Below the pieces are notes generated by a model. That model saw only the letters and a program-made list of their open reading frames with translations, made no database searches and was not told where the DNA came from. The position numbers and the translations under genes are program-made. Positions 20,745-31,602 of a stretch of 64,000 bases of DNA are shown here, one piece after another; within the stretch, counting starts at the first letter, position 1, and every line of letters starts with the position of its first letter. The DNA comes from Zarea fungicola (lineage: Eukaryota > Ascomycota > Sordariomycetes > Hypocreales > Cordycipitaceae), in NCBI GenBank assembly GCA_900169235.1, contig FWCC01000177.1:124001-188000 (forward strand), written 5' to 3'.

Positions 20745-23106
20745 ATGGAAACTAATGAAGAAAACCACTGGGCTCCGGACGGTGAATATCTGGGCCACAA
20801 AAAGAGGCGCTTGGATGATGATGTGCCTGATGGCAGTGTCAGTTTTATTGTTATCCATGAGATTGACTGTTCTGGAGAGCTGCGCGGGCATTCCAAACAC
20901 CCAGAGACAGCAAGATTCTTTGACACACCCCGTCTCTATGCTGGTGACTGCAAAGCTAGTCCCCTGCATGGCCTGCATCCTGTTGGAAATAAAGACCTAG
21001 AAGACTACCTAGAAGACCACCCAGAATTCGCATTTATAATTTGTCGGCGATATAGCTGCGAAACATACCACAAGACTGTCTCTGATAGATTTGTCGCATT
21101 ACACGTGCCATACTTGGATCAAGATTCCCAAGATCAGCTCCGGCTCTGCTTCCATATTCTCCAGGACACTGGACCCCTGGCAGAGCCAGAGACGGAATCC
21201 ATGAGTGCAGTATCTGAAACACTGATGGATGCGATGCTAGACTTGGAGAAGCATAGTCCAAAGACGTTTGAAGGCTGGAACTCCGACCGAAACCGAAATG
21301 CACCATACGTACATTTCTATCATACTAGGGACGCTATAGAGTCTGTCGGTCGCAATGTTCTTGGAAGTCAGTCACAAAAATACACGAAAGCAGTACTAAG
21401 CTATCTCCAAAGCTCTTTTCAACACGATTACGAAGAAGCCGATCGTCTCTTCGAGAAGGGCTTGGTAACCCGCAAGCACCTACTCAAGGTATTCCGACTA
21501 AACAATATCCTGATCAGTTTCCAAAACGGTCAGCCGAGAGGCTTTGTAACAAGGAGTTGCGAGGTCACCAACGACGGGGTGCGAGTACGATGTTCTACAC
21601 TGTCCTTCGACGGAAGGTTCAGAAGAATCGACGAAACTATACACGTTATTTGGCCCGGCCGCCCTGGCGAAGCATTGCATATCTGTGAACTCAACGCTTA
21701 TCCGTTGCAATATGAGAAATCCGGCCTGAAAACAGCATTGATTGCACGTGGTACCAAATTCTGGTCATGCAGAGGGAGAAAGTTTGTCAGCTATACTGCT
21801 CCGCCAAGGGCATTTGAGATTCAAATTGTGTGTGAATTTGCCTACAATTGTCCGCCCCCCCACTACTTGGCTCATAAATATAGACAAATCCTCGATTCAT
21901 GATTGATATGAACACGTACAATGATCTTCACGAGGAAAATGCCGAGCTGAAGAACGACGGAGAGTCTGAGCTGGATGAGGACCAGATGAACGCAGATGCT
22001 CCGCCGAGTGAGGAGTTTACACTTCAGCTGCCAGATAGAGTGCGTGGTTTTGGCTTGCATGACAAAAAATGGAGTAAGACTGTTTTTTATTCATTGGATT
22101 TCCCATCGCTGACGAATTCATATCAGGGGAACTTCTTGTGAAGCACATCGAGGACATCAAGTGGAACAAAGCAGCCTTTGATCGCCTAGTCATGGACCCT
22201 GATAAAAAGAGCCTCATCACAGCAATGATAAAAGAGCACGTCATAACCAGCACTTCCGCAGACATTATTGAAGGCAAAGGAAACGGTTTAATCATTCTTC
22301 TCCATGGAAGCCCGGGTACCGGCAAGACTCTCACGGCAGAGAGTGTGGCGGAACTAGCAGAGCGGCCGCTCTATCCAGTGACATGCGGCGATGTCGGAAC
22401 GGAGCCGGAGGCTGCAGAGAAGTATCTTGAATCGGTCTTGTATATTGGCAAGATTTGGAATGCCGGTGCGTTCTTCGATGTATTTCTATGAGCTGATGCG
22501 ATCGCGAAGGTTTCTGACCATTACTTCAGTTGTACTATTCGATGAAAGCGATGTCTTCCTCGAGGAAAGATCGCAGGCAGATTTACGGCGTAATGCACTC
22601 GTATCGATTTTTCTTCGTACCCTTGAGTATTACGACGGAATTCTTGTCTTGACTTCAAACAGAGGTAGGTTCCTTGCGGCCTTCACCTAAACGCAGTCAA
22701 GGTTCCTGTTTCTTTTCGCTTACCATCGATAGTTGGCACCTTTGATGAGGCATTCAAATCTCGAGTTCATCTAGCCTTGCACTACCCTGCGATCGACGAA
22801 GCCGGTCGACGAGAGATTTGGAACGATTTTATTCAAGATCTACAGAAGCGGAAAGCAGATTGCAAGTTTGATCAACTGAGAGCCAAGATTGATATTTTGG
22901 CACATGAGAAATTGAATGGGCGCCAGATCAGAAATTGCATTCGAACTGCTACGCAGGTTGCGTCCAATCGCAAGGAGCCACTTTCGTATGATCATCTTCG
23001 ACAAGTCATCAAGGTTACGATTGAGTTTGAACAATATGTTGTGGAGACGCAAGGAGGAAACACACACGAGGAAATTGCAAAGGAATATCGTATCAGAAGC
23101 AAGTAG
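20745..23106 (+). CDS. AAA ATPase with DUF7025-type N-terminal region
   Basis: Five exons: 20745..21827, 21884..22073, 22127..22465, 22530..22664 and 22733..23106 (706 aa). Every junction keeps phase. The first rebuilds QITNPRFMIDMNTY, a family landmark (the MID block). The N-terminal half resembles DUF7025 (HVIWPGRPGEALHICELNAYPL). The AAA core has Walker A LHGSPGTGKTLTAES and Walker B VVLFDESDVFLEER. Sensor 1 is ILVLTSNRVGTFDEAFKSRVHLALHY, which also supplies an arginine in the arginine-finger position. The lid includes LNGRQIRNCIRTA. Walker B reads FDES where most members have DEAD/DEAE, but the catalytic acid is present. These single-AAA proteins are multiplied in filamentous fungi and their role is undefined. 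It sits between two motif-sharing genes and next to a STAND-like gene. Confidence 0.87.
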
Positions 23107-23382
23107 GCTTTACGCTCTACTGCCTATATTATAGTACAGCTACGGTGTGGAATTACTAAGCGCAGTGAACAGGTCAGCAAAATGGCTCGCGTGTTCCGCC
23201 ACGTCACTAATTTAACAGTTTAATTAATATGTAAAGTTGCACTATTCTCCATTAGTGGACCATAAAGGCTCTCATTGAGTGCTAATTATTTGTCCCTGAA
23301 GGTGCGCAGGCTTCAATGCCATTGGCCGCTGCAACTCGTTCTGTCACGGCGGCGAGGAGCTTCATCACGCGTCAGGAAAACA

Positions 23383-25130
23383 CTACTGCCTGCGTGGTAT
23401 ACCAGACCACTTTGGAGGTCGGCAGTGTCGCATGTGTGGGGGAGGCGGAGCTTGCCATCTGACTCTCATGACAGTAGCTCTTCCGCGGCAGCTTGAAGAC
23501 TCCAGTACAGAAGCATTACTGCCAATCAATAACGCCTTGAATACAGTCGTCGACCCTTCGCAGCGACTGACAAGACTCTCAAGAAAACCCAGAGATTCTT
23601 CACTTTTATGAGATAGTCCGCGCTCACACCTCGATTCCAGAAGCAGAAAACAGCGCGGTAGCTGAGAGATAAAGCCACATAGGAGATCCATCCATTGCGC
23701 TTCATTGCAGTGTCCTTTGGAAGTCACTGCGTCTAGGTCGGCAGTGTTGGAAGTAAGGAGCTCGGGGGCTAATGTCAAAACCTGGAAGATTAGACTGCGT
23801 AGTACGGCAGTGTGGGAAAGCTCCTCTTCGTCCTGGCCTGTATGAGCTAGATGCCACAATCGTGCTGTGAATGTCGTCTCCAAGCTTTCAAGAAACTCTA
23901 GGGCTATCGCTTTGGCGTTTAACTGCGCTATTGGAGCAGCCTCCAAGACTAGTAACGGCGAATCAGGCGCCTCTAGCCAATGCCTTAATGCTATCGCTTG
24001 TTCCGCTTTATTTTCGTCATAGAAGTGGTCAGGCGCCCGCCTGATGAGTGAGAGACCTTTGCCCAGTGAGTCCTCGGGCAATGTTTTGGGTGCTAATTTT
24101 CTCAGAAGATCGTGGTATTGAAGGCTGACGACTCGGTTACGAGTGTCTCCGACCGTGTTCCGAATGTCTTTTAGCTCAACTCCCCGAATGTCTTGTAGCT
24201 CAGCACAAATGTTCTGCAGCTTTGTGTCGATTGAATCAAGCCTTGTCTGATGCACGTTGTGTATCTCGTCCATTCTAGTGCCAAGGACGGTGATACTCTT
24301 TCCAGTATACTCGACATGTTCATGTAGTCCCCGAAGCTCGGCCTTGGAAGCAGCGGAAGCCTCCCCATCTATCATCATGGCGCATGCGCGAATGCGTTCG
24401 ATCAAGTCTTTTCTTTTTAGCTCAAATGGCTCAAAAACAGCGGAAATGACGCGACCGGTAGAGCTTCTTGAGAACCATCTCACGGTGTCTCGGAGGAACA
24501 GAAGCAGGCATGCATATAATTGCGACATGCTAGCTTTCATTCTCTCTGTCGGATACAGTTTGGCGTGAAGCTCGCTTTGCGGCAGCAAATTTGAAATGTC
24601 GAGTAAACCCTGTGATAGCTGATTGCCAATTCTCTCATGATTAAGTACACCCTGCCATGTATTAGAATTAAACAAGACGCTTTGTGAAGGGATAATACAC
24701 ACCATTAGGACAAATTTTGTAGCCCCCCATGCTAAGGAGACATACTCGGGGTGATGCTGAGACAGCATATCCAATACCTGTCCGTAGAACATGATCCACG
24801 ATGAAACTTTTCGCATGCAGTTCAATATGCTTTTTTTGGTTTTGCAAGCAGCTCGATATTGAGCCTCCACCATACCAGCCTCGGTGCGTATAGCCTCGAT
24901 CGATTTGCAAGACGCAACCCACGAGAGTGCTTCAGGTTTGTCGTGAAATTCTTGTTTTAAAATCGTTAATGTTTCGTCGTATGCTTCTTTTGCGATGTCA
25001 GGCCTTCAGGACATTAGCATAGCAGTGGGAAATCACACTTGGAATCAACTGACGTGGTAGAAGCAGAACCGCGATACCAGGCCTCGACAGCGCTGTCCAA
25101 CTTGAATTCGGTCATATTGAATTCGGCCAT
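23383..25130 (-). CDS. DUF7708-type STAND-like protein without Walker A
   Basis: Exons 25130..25054, 25003..24703 and 24651..23383 (548 aa). Intron 1 (GTCAGT, GCTAAT branch) rebuilds SASTTPDIAKEAYDETL; intron 2 rebuilds GATKFVLMGVLNHERI. Both give the N-terminal DUF7708-type helical domain (SWIMFYGQVLDMLSQHHPEYVSLAWGATKFVLM). A coiled coil follows at about 225-265 (DIRGVELKDIRNTV). The nucleotide-binding-like region reads LLVLEAAPIAQLNAKAIALEFLESL where a P-loop would be expected, so it lacks GxxxxGK[ST]. A Walker-B-like strand (RCFLLLESRCERG) comes late. The last 35 or so residues (Pro/His/Arg-rich) look like read-through into non-coding DNA; the true end may lie behind another intron. The role is likely scaffold or non-self sensing, by analogy only. 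Confidence 0.75.
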
Positions 25131-25736
25131 ATTTTCAGGTGCTGTCCATATCAATAATAGTAGCCAGCCTGTCAGTTGAAGAGCTTGGACAAGCAACAAA
25201 AATCATTTTCTCAAGGAAAATGCAACAACAGGGCATAAAATGAACCGCGGTTCAGCAAGGATGAGCTGCGTCTGCGCCACCCTGTTCAAACGTAGGCCTC
25301 ATTGGCTAATATCCCTGGCTGCCCAAGAGGCCGCCTTGCGCGACCTGTATCTCACACACCAAGTCAGCGACATCAAAAGCCGTATTCACGCCATTAAAGT
25401 GCGAGATTTAATCTCCCCAAATACACAGAAAAGCCTCTGCGTTGGTGTTCATCTATACCGAGCGAAGAAACAATCCGGACTCTGTAGCTATCACTCTGGC
25501 CTGAGAACAGGTCGGAGGAAAAGTGACTTGCCTACACCAATCAGATTTGACCTGTTAGAGGGGTTATTTGTGAGGGGTCAAGTGTCAATGAATTTTCTGA
25601 AAGCAAGACCTCCAACTGCTGTCTAATTCCAAAGTGCGCTGCCAAACAGTTCGACAACTCTTCGTCAAACGGATCGTGCGTCAACGCTTTCGCCTCGATG
25701 TTCTATCACATACCATGCTGACTCTTGCCAGGCAGG
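25131..25736. promoter_or_regulatory. Divergent promoter, STAND-like gene / motif gene B
   Basis: 606 bp between divergent starts. An ATG-initiated 128-codon frame at 25240-25626 lacks recognisable features and is more likely chance. Confidence 0.35.
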
Positions 25737-26390
25737 ATGAATAGCCCCCCAGCGACAAACCCAAATGCACGCATTGCAGCGAACTTTCGGCAAACTAGGA
25801 GGTTACGACGCGAAACTGTCGAGAGGCCCCTGCTCCCTCACCTCCTTCAGAAGCACCGACAACACAAATTTGAAGGCAATATGCGCACAGATTCTACTTC
25901 CAGGGCTTCCAAGAACAAATCAATTGTTCCTATGCTGCATCATCCACATCTGCGGAAGAATTATACTATATCCGAGGATTTTAGTGATGGTGCTCAACTG
26001 CATCAGCGAAGATTAATCGCCGTGGCAGGAAACTGGCCAAACAGAGAGACTCAGAAGAGTCACGCATCCAGAACTCCTCATATGCCTAATGCGACACCAA
26101 ACCAGCAGCTTCATCATCCACAACAGTCACAGCAACAACTGCAGCCCAGTACCGGTGAAGACAAGGGCATGAATACAAGAGACACCATCTTTGCCTTGCT
26201 CGGCGACCTCGGCTATGAAAGAGATACTACTTTTGAAGTTCGAGACTACCCAAGTATTGGTGGAGATAAGTGGAATACCTTCTACGCTAACATAGAATGG
26301 AGGGATATGGTCAGCCAGTCCTTTGAACCAACGCGTCCGCGCTTCGCGCCCTCTGTCCACAGCGCTAGCAGTGGCTCCCCTAGTTCCTAG
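25737..26390 (+). CDS. Hypothetical protein with ISED..SD..LH..RL motif (member B)
   Basis: The open frame gives 217 aa from the ATG at 25737. The N-terminus is basic and rich in Asn, Arg and His. The shared motif is TISEDFSDGAQLHQRRLIAV, about 12 of 20 positions identical to the gene at 19227-20211. A Gln/His-rich linker follows, then a folded-looking tail (DTIFALLGDLGYERDTTFEVRDYPSIGG, WNTFYANIEWRDM) with no counterpart in member A. The frame stops after VHSASSGSPSS. Another frame just beyond reads SESSDS, as member A does near its own end (VESSDSDYG), so a C-terminal intron or frameshift may be hidden here. The family is unrecognised. It diverges from the STAND-like gene. Confidence 0.55.
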   Translation: MNSPPATNPNARIAANFRQTRRLRRETVERPLLPHLLQKHRQHKFEGNMRTDSTSRASKNKSIVPMLHHPHLRKNYTISEDFSDGAQLHQRRLIAVAGNWPNRETQKSHASRTPHMPNATPNQQLHHPQQSQQQLQPSTGEDKGMNTRDTIFALLGDLGYERDTTFEVRDYPSIGGDKWNTFYANIEWRDMVSQSFEPTRPRFAPSVHSASSGSPSS

Positions 26391-27239
26391 CTGGAGGACC
26401 TCTGAGAGTTCTGACAGTAGAGGCCAGATCCTAACCTTATTAAGCACCTGTCTGAGAGAAGCATCTTATAGGATAGAGAGGATTATGCTTAGGATGATGC
26501 ACCTGATGAGCACGGTACTGATGGCGGGGTGGCATTTAGTCGGTATCGAGTACTGACAGGTCAGCCAGGCGGCCAAACAGGCGATGCGACACAGAGACAG
26601 ATGAGCGGTTAGTTTATGAACGGTAACGTAGGGAATATATAAGCAATAGCAATAACAGCAGTATAGTCATCATTACGCCAAGATTTAGAGTTTTAGCACT
26701 TAAGTTATCCTAGATGGGACCAATATTCCTAGTATTTAGCATCAGCCACGAGGCCCGCGTTGCCAAACTACGTGCCTTAGTCAGCGGTCCTCTGATTTTA
26801 TCACTGCCGACCCAGCAAAATCCTTTTTCTTCTTCTTCTTCCCTCTTTACATATTTTTACCCTTCGCAATTTCTACCTAAAGAACAAGTTCATCCGTGGG
26901 CTTATTCACAACATGCGCGAAGTAGAAAAGAGTGCCTTTCATAATCCCGCTGCTTGCCCCTTTTGCGTATCTTTTTTTATAGAGTAATGCAAATCATGGG
27001 TGCTGCGGGTTCGCTTATGTGCCGACATTCCACATCTCACCAACACCTTTTTTGCTTCTGATTTTATGTGAATTAATGAAAATTCGTACTCAACACCTAT
27101 ATACCCGCAGCACTTTTAAAAGACCAACCAAAAGATCAATGTATACATGTACGCCATAACGCGCCAGATTTTGTAGAAGAAAAAAATCATGAAACCCAAA
27201 AAGATACATCCTTCATGCATGCCACATCATTTTAGCTTC
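26391..27239. other. Intergenic region
   Basis: 850 bp, AT-rich toward the right end. It carries the 3' flanks of two convergent genes. A short frame at 26323-26556 overlaps the end of the preceding gene in another phase; otherwise nothing is seen. Confidence 0.3.
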
Positions 27240-28479
27240 TCAAGCCTTTGCCTTTTTGGCTTTGCCACCCTTGGCCTTTGTCACCTTGGGCGACTTGGCC
27301 TTGGGCTCTTCAGCCTTGGGTTCCTCAACCTTGGCCTCCTCCACGGGCGCAGCAGCCTCGCTCTCCGTGGTATCGCCATTCTCCTCCGTAGCGACAGGAA
27401 CGACAACACCAGGAGCAGGAATAGCCTTGATCTCGGGGGCATCAAAGTCGTAGCCAAGAGCCTTGAGCTTCTTGGCCTTGTCCGCGCGCCGCCCGTTCTC
27501 GCGGTCCACCTTGGCCTGCCACGCCGACTCGCTCAGCGGCTTGGCCAGGTTCCTGCCCGCCATCTTGTTCCAGGGCACCTTCTTAAAGCGGCGGTTCGCG
27601 CCCTTGAAGAGCGCCTCGTGCACGCTCTCCTTGGGGACGACCTTGCACTTGAGGATGTGGCCAAAGAGCAGATAATTGTCCATGGTCTTGGTCACAATCT
27701 CCGCCGTGCTCGCCTCCTCAAACTCCACAAAGGCGAAATGCTTGCTCGCGCCCGTGCGCTTGTTGCGCGAGAGTCGCAGGCGCGAAATGGGACCAAACTG
27801 CGAAAAGTACAGGCGCATCTCGTGCTCGTAGAAGCCGTGGGGGATGCGGCCAATGTAGATGACGCCCTTGTCGCCCGTGGGGGCGGCCTTGGCGGCGGCG
27901 TCGCGGACGGCCTGGGACACGCCGGGGATGGTGCCGACGTCCTGGCCCTCCTCAAACAGCGTCACGGCGTTGTCCTCGTCGTCCGAGTCGAGCTCGGTGG
28001 CGAGCACGAGCACGTCCTCATTCTCCTTGGCGTCGTTGTCCTCATTGTCCTCCTCGGCAGCGGCGGGCTCCTCGACGGGCTCCTCGACGGGCTTGGAGGC
28101 CGCCTTCTTCTTGCCATTGGTCCTGGGCTTGGGAGCGGCGGCGGCGGTGTCTGCTTTGGCTTTTGTCGTCTTTTTCAAGGCGGGCTTGGGCGCAGGCGCA
28201 TCCTCGACGGGAGCGGCCTTGACGGGCTTTTGCTTCTTTGCAGCGGCAGGAGAGGCATCCTCGGCGGCTGTTTGGGGGGTTAATTAGAGAAATCGCCCAG
28301 AGGAAAGAGGGAATTGGAGAAAAAAATTACCCTTGCGCTTAGGTTTGGCGGCGGGCTTTTCAGCCTTGACAGCTGGCTTGACAGGCTCAGCCGCTGCTGT
28401 TGAGCAATTAGTTTCTGTGCAGTAGAAAATCAATAGTATAATGCAACATACCCTTTCTTTTTCTTAACTCGGGGGCCAT
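27240..28479 (-). CDS. NOP15: Nucleolar RRM protein for 60S biogenesis (Nop15-like)
   Basis: Exons 28479..28452, 28396..28331 and 28267..27240 (373 aa); both introns are in phase 1. The first exon encodes only MAPELRKRK plus one base. The N-terminal 140 residues are Lys/Ala/Pro/Glu-rich and acidic (DNEDNDAKENEDVLV). One RRM spans about residues 165-245, with RNP2 GVIYIGRIP and RNP1 KHFAFVEFEE. A conserved basic block follows (KCKVVPKESVHEALFKGANRRFKKVPWNKMAGRNL), as in Nop15 and human NIFK. The C-terminus is Lys/Ala/Glu low complexity. Nop15 acts in ITS2 processing and assembly of the large ribosomal subunit. The tails are longer than in yeast (about 220 aa). It shares a 324-bp divergent promoter with the SMN-like gene. 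Confidence 0.88.
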
Positions 28480-28803
28480 TTTTGTATATTGTGTTATGTG
28501 TGTCTATCCTGGCAGCAGAAATGGATATCCTGCAATGGGTGCGGAAACAGGCTAGGAAAAAAAATAAGTTCTGCCAGCTGCATTTTTGGGCGGTGAAGCA
28601 GCTCGCTGTTCGTCCCAGCCGCGTCGTGGTTGGCGGTGGGTGGGGCACTGTTCTGCCTGTAGAGGCTTTGGCGGGCAGCGAGCTCTCCACTGAAATTGGG
28701 TGTGTGGAAGCTCCAACAGTGCAGACCTGACCGGTTGAATTATTAAAAAAGCTTACATGCTGAAAATCATTCCGATTCTCGGGCCCGAAGAGACACATAA
28801 ATC
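28480..28803. promoter_or_regulatory. Bidirectional promoter, NOP15-like / SMN-like
   Basis: 324 bp between divergent ATGs, the shortest divergent spacer in the window. It links a ribosome-biogenesis gene to an snRNP-assembly gene. No defined element was recognised. Confidence 0.5.
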
Positions 28804-29431
28804 ATGACTGGTACAAATATAGACCTCAATGGCGATGATATGTGGGATGACTCGGCCCTCGTGACCTCCTGGAACGAAGCCCTGGACGAATACAAGGTAT
28901 GACCCGTGACTCAAGAACAAGCAATGAGCTACATGCTGACAGCTACTTCTCGATGTAGAAATATCATAGCATCCATGCCAAAGGGGGGAGCATCAAAGAG
29001 CTCCAGGCATTGTCAGCATCAAAGTACGCGCAAATCTTCTGCTCTCAAGAGCCGCTGGCTAACAAACAGTAGGAAACCAGTCAAATCAGAGGAAGATGCC
29101 TCTGGCGCCAATGATGTAGCCATGGAGGAAGGAGAGGCATCAGGGCAAGGTACATCACAAGCGCCGAGGCAAGAACACGTCACGCCAGAGGCAGCCAGCG
29201 CAGTGCCAGCACCGGCCGTCTCTCCCCCAGAGGCTGTGCTTGGATCCGGTAAGTCAACCATCCGCCTGGGCATGGTAAATTGAACCCACGTTTGCTGACG
29301 TGTTCTGGCCAATAGTGAAGGACGAGAATCTCAAGAAGCTATTAATGTCCTGGTATTATGCAGGGTATTACACGGGACTCTATGAGGGGCAACAGCAGGG
29401 CCAGCAAGAACCACCGAACCAGCCACAATGA
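28804..29431 (+). CDS. Survival motor neuron (SMN) homologue
   Basis: Exons 28804..28896, 28959..29023, 29070..29248 and 29316..29431 (150 aa). Phases close at every junction, and two introns have clean GCTAAC or GCTGAC branch sites. The N-terminus has the Gemin2-binding pattern: MWDDSALVTSWNEALDEYK, then KYHSIHAKGG. The C-terminus is the YG-box oligomerisation helix (LLMSWYYAGYYTGLYEG). There is no Tudor domain, only a low-complexity acidic middle. Length and layout match fission-yeast Smn1 (about 152 aa). SMN assembles Sm rings on spliceosomal snRNAs. Baker's yeast lacks SMN, so this is a feature of intron-rich fungi. The frame is broken into pieces too small to notice without splicing. Confidence 0.88.
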
Positions 29432-31602
29432 TCTGATTTTTTGCATAATGGTAACGGAAGCTGGGAGATATTAGATGAATGGGATCTCAAGGGTGCAAAA
29501 AGATACTAGCTTCCATGTATGGCGCACAACTCTGCTGCATTGTCTGTCGCATCAGGTATGGGGCCAAGGCTGCCCATATTTTCTGCAACTGAACACACCA
29601 CGAAGAGAAAGGGGGTAGCATGCCGATATCCGTTGGCGCGCTGCCCTGCAAAGCCAAGCTCATGGCAATTTTAGAGAATCAATGCATAATTTGGGGGGGT
29701 TGCCATTCCCGGCAGAGCAAGAAGAGGGACGAAAAGTCATATCCGTGGATACGCCGTGCCGAGATGGGTGGTGGACCGTTTCATGGTTCTTGATGGGTAG
29801 AATGTTTCTAAACCTGAGAGGTGATGATGGACTGAGGGAGGAGGGGAGTGGAAATGCAAGTTACTGAGCGACATGCACCCCTTGGGTTGGAACTTGGAAG
29901 TGAGCTGCGACATGTCATGTAGTAACGAAACGGTGCGAAACAAATCGCGACGATCGATTTGGGAGATGTTGGCTGGACCATTTGCATTGACGGAATTTGG
30001 AGTTTAATTGATTTCATTCCATATTTACAGCAAATTTAGGACTGCGTAATTTTTTCTTTTTTTTCTCTTTGAAATACTGGCACCGCTCTATACAGCTGAA
30101 GCCTATAGCAACTTCCAAGTTATAACTAGTCCTTGTTGCGGCGTCCACTTTGAGAATACACTCACCGCAACCACCGTAACCAGATATCAACGAGCCAAGC
30201 TTATTAGCACACGCACAATCACCCAGAAAACCGTGCACAGCCTCAACAAAACTCTTGGACTTTTCATTAAACCAAAGCTAATAAAAGTGCTGCGCTCGTA
30301 CCTGTTTGATGTTCGCCGGGGCGACGACTGCGATGGAGGCGCACAGTTCGCTATCGGGAGGCTGGTTTGGCGTTTCAGAATACCTGGACTGCGGTTTGGG
30401 GCGTTGACGGGGGCAACTGAAGTCGTTACTCTGCAGGAGTTCCTTGGACCCATAGACATCCCAGTATCTTGTACGGTGAGTTAATCAGCAGAGGAGGAAA
30501 GGAATTAGATTGATTCTGAGCCACCACTAGATTGTGGGAATTCTGACCAAGATCTTGCCTTTGCGATGAAGCTTATCGAGTGGAGGATCGGCGGGCCAAG
30601 TCCAGTACCTTAACAAGGACCGTCTTTATTGGTTTTACAGGATAGCCAACTCTTTCTCAACTCATTCCAACAAAAAATCATTACGAGAATTTTTTTTCTT
30701 TCTTCGCTTGATGGCAAATCATTCAATCCTATTTCAAAGACAGCAGCGGTTATGGACCTTGACAACGACCAGGGCTGGAAAAAGGTTCAGACGCTTCCCG
30801 TTTGACGCATTTCCCAAATAGGCAATCCCCAAGCCCCCTCGAGACAACTGCCAGACACGACCCGAGACACTCTCCTGTTACAAGCTTCTCATTCACCCCA
30901 GCCAGCCAACCCCATACAACAGCGCCAATTAAGCTGCTTGGCATGGGTAACCAAGCTTTCTTTGAGTCCCCAGCCAGTGCCCCCAAATTTAGCCATACTT
31001 ACTATTCGAGTACCTACCTGGATCGGATCTCTGCCAAGCCGACCTGCACTTACACAGGCAGACACATGGCATGGCTGGCACCAACTAGGCATGGTTCCAA
31101 AACGGCGCCCATGAGATATAGAAACGCCGACCAGGGTTTGACCCGGCCCCCCCATTTCATCCTTTTTTTTAATATCAAAATTTTCCCTTTCTGGAACATG
31201 GGATGACATGGGTTGTTTGCGGATAGTGGCCTCCCGCCAGGAGTCACGCAACCTGTTTGGGGTCTGCGACAGATCACGTCGTAACATGTTATAATGCGTC
31301 GAGTTTCCCACCCCCTCTGCTGATGTTTCTCTTTTCTTCTCTTCTCCTTCATTCCCTTCGCCTTCGTTTTATTCCTTCTCATCTTCTTTTTCCTTGTGTT
31401 TACGAGAGTTGCTCTCTTTTAATACATTACACCCCGTCCCTTCGCTTTAGTTTTCCCAATTTACACGAGCAGGTACTCAACACTTACCAGTCTTTTATTA
31501 ATTCGCTCCTTTGAATCCTTTGAGAGGAACAGGGAAGAATTTCATCTACATCGACAACTACAGTTAAAAATCAAATCGAAAAACACACACACAAAAGTCA
31601 AT
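29432..31602. other. Long intergenic region upstream of cupredoxin gene
   Basis: 2.2 kb without a supported gene. The last 300 bases are strongly pyrimidine-rich (CTTTTCTTCTC-type runs at 31320-31400) and end in an A/C-rich leader before the ATG at 31603, typical of a highly expressed fungal promoter. Open frames at 30233-30484 and 30802-31206 lack protein features. Confidence 0.4.

Noticed and set aside
25240..25626. 128-codon plus-strand frame
   Set aside because: ATG start but no recognisable motif, and it occupies a divergent promoter; noted in the spacer entry only.
27189..28283. Plus-strand Leu/Gly-rich frame of 364 codons
   Set aside because: Antisense to the RRM protein; low-complexity shadow.
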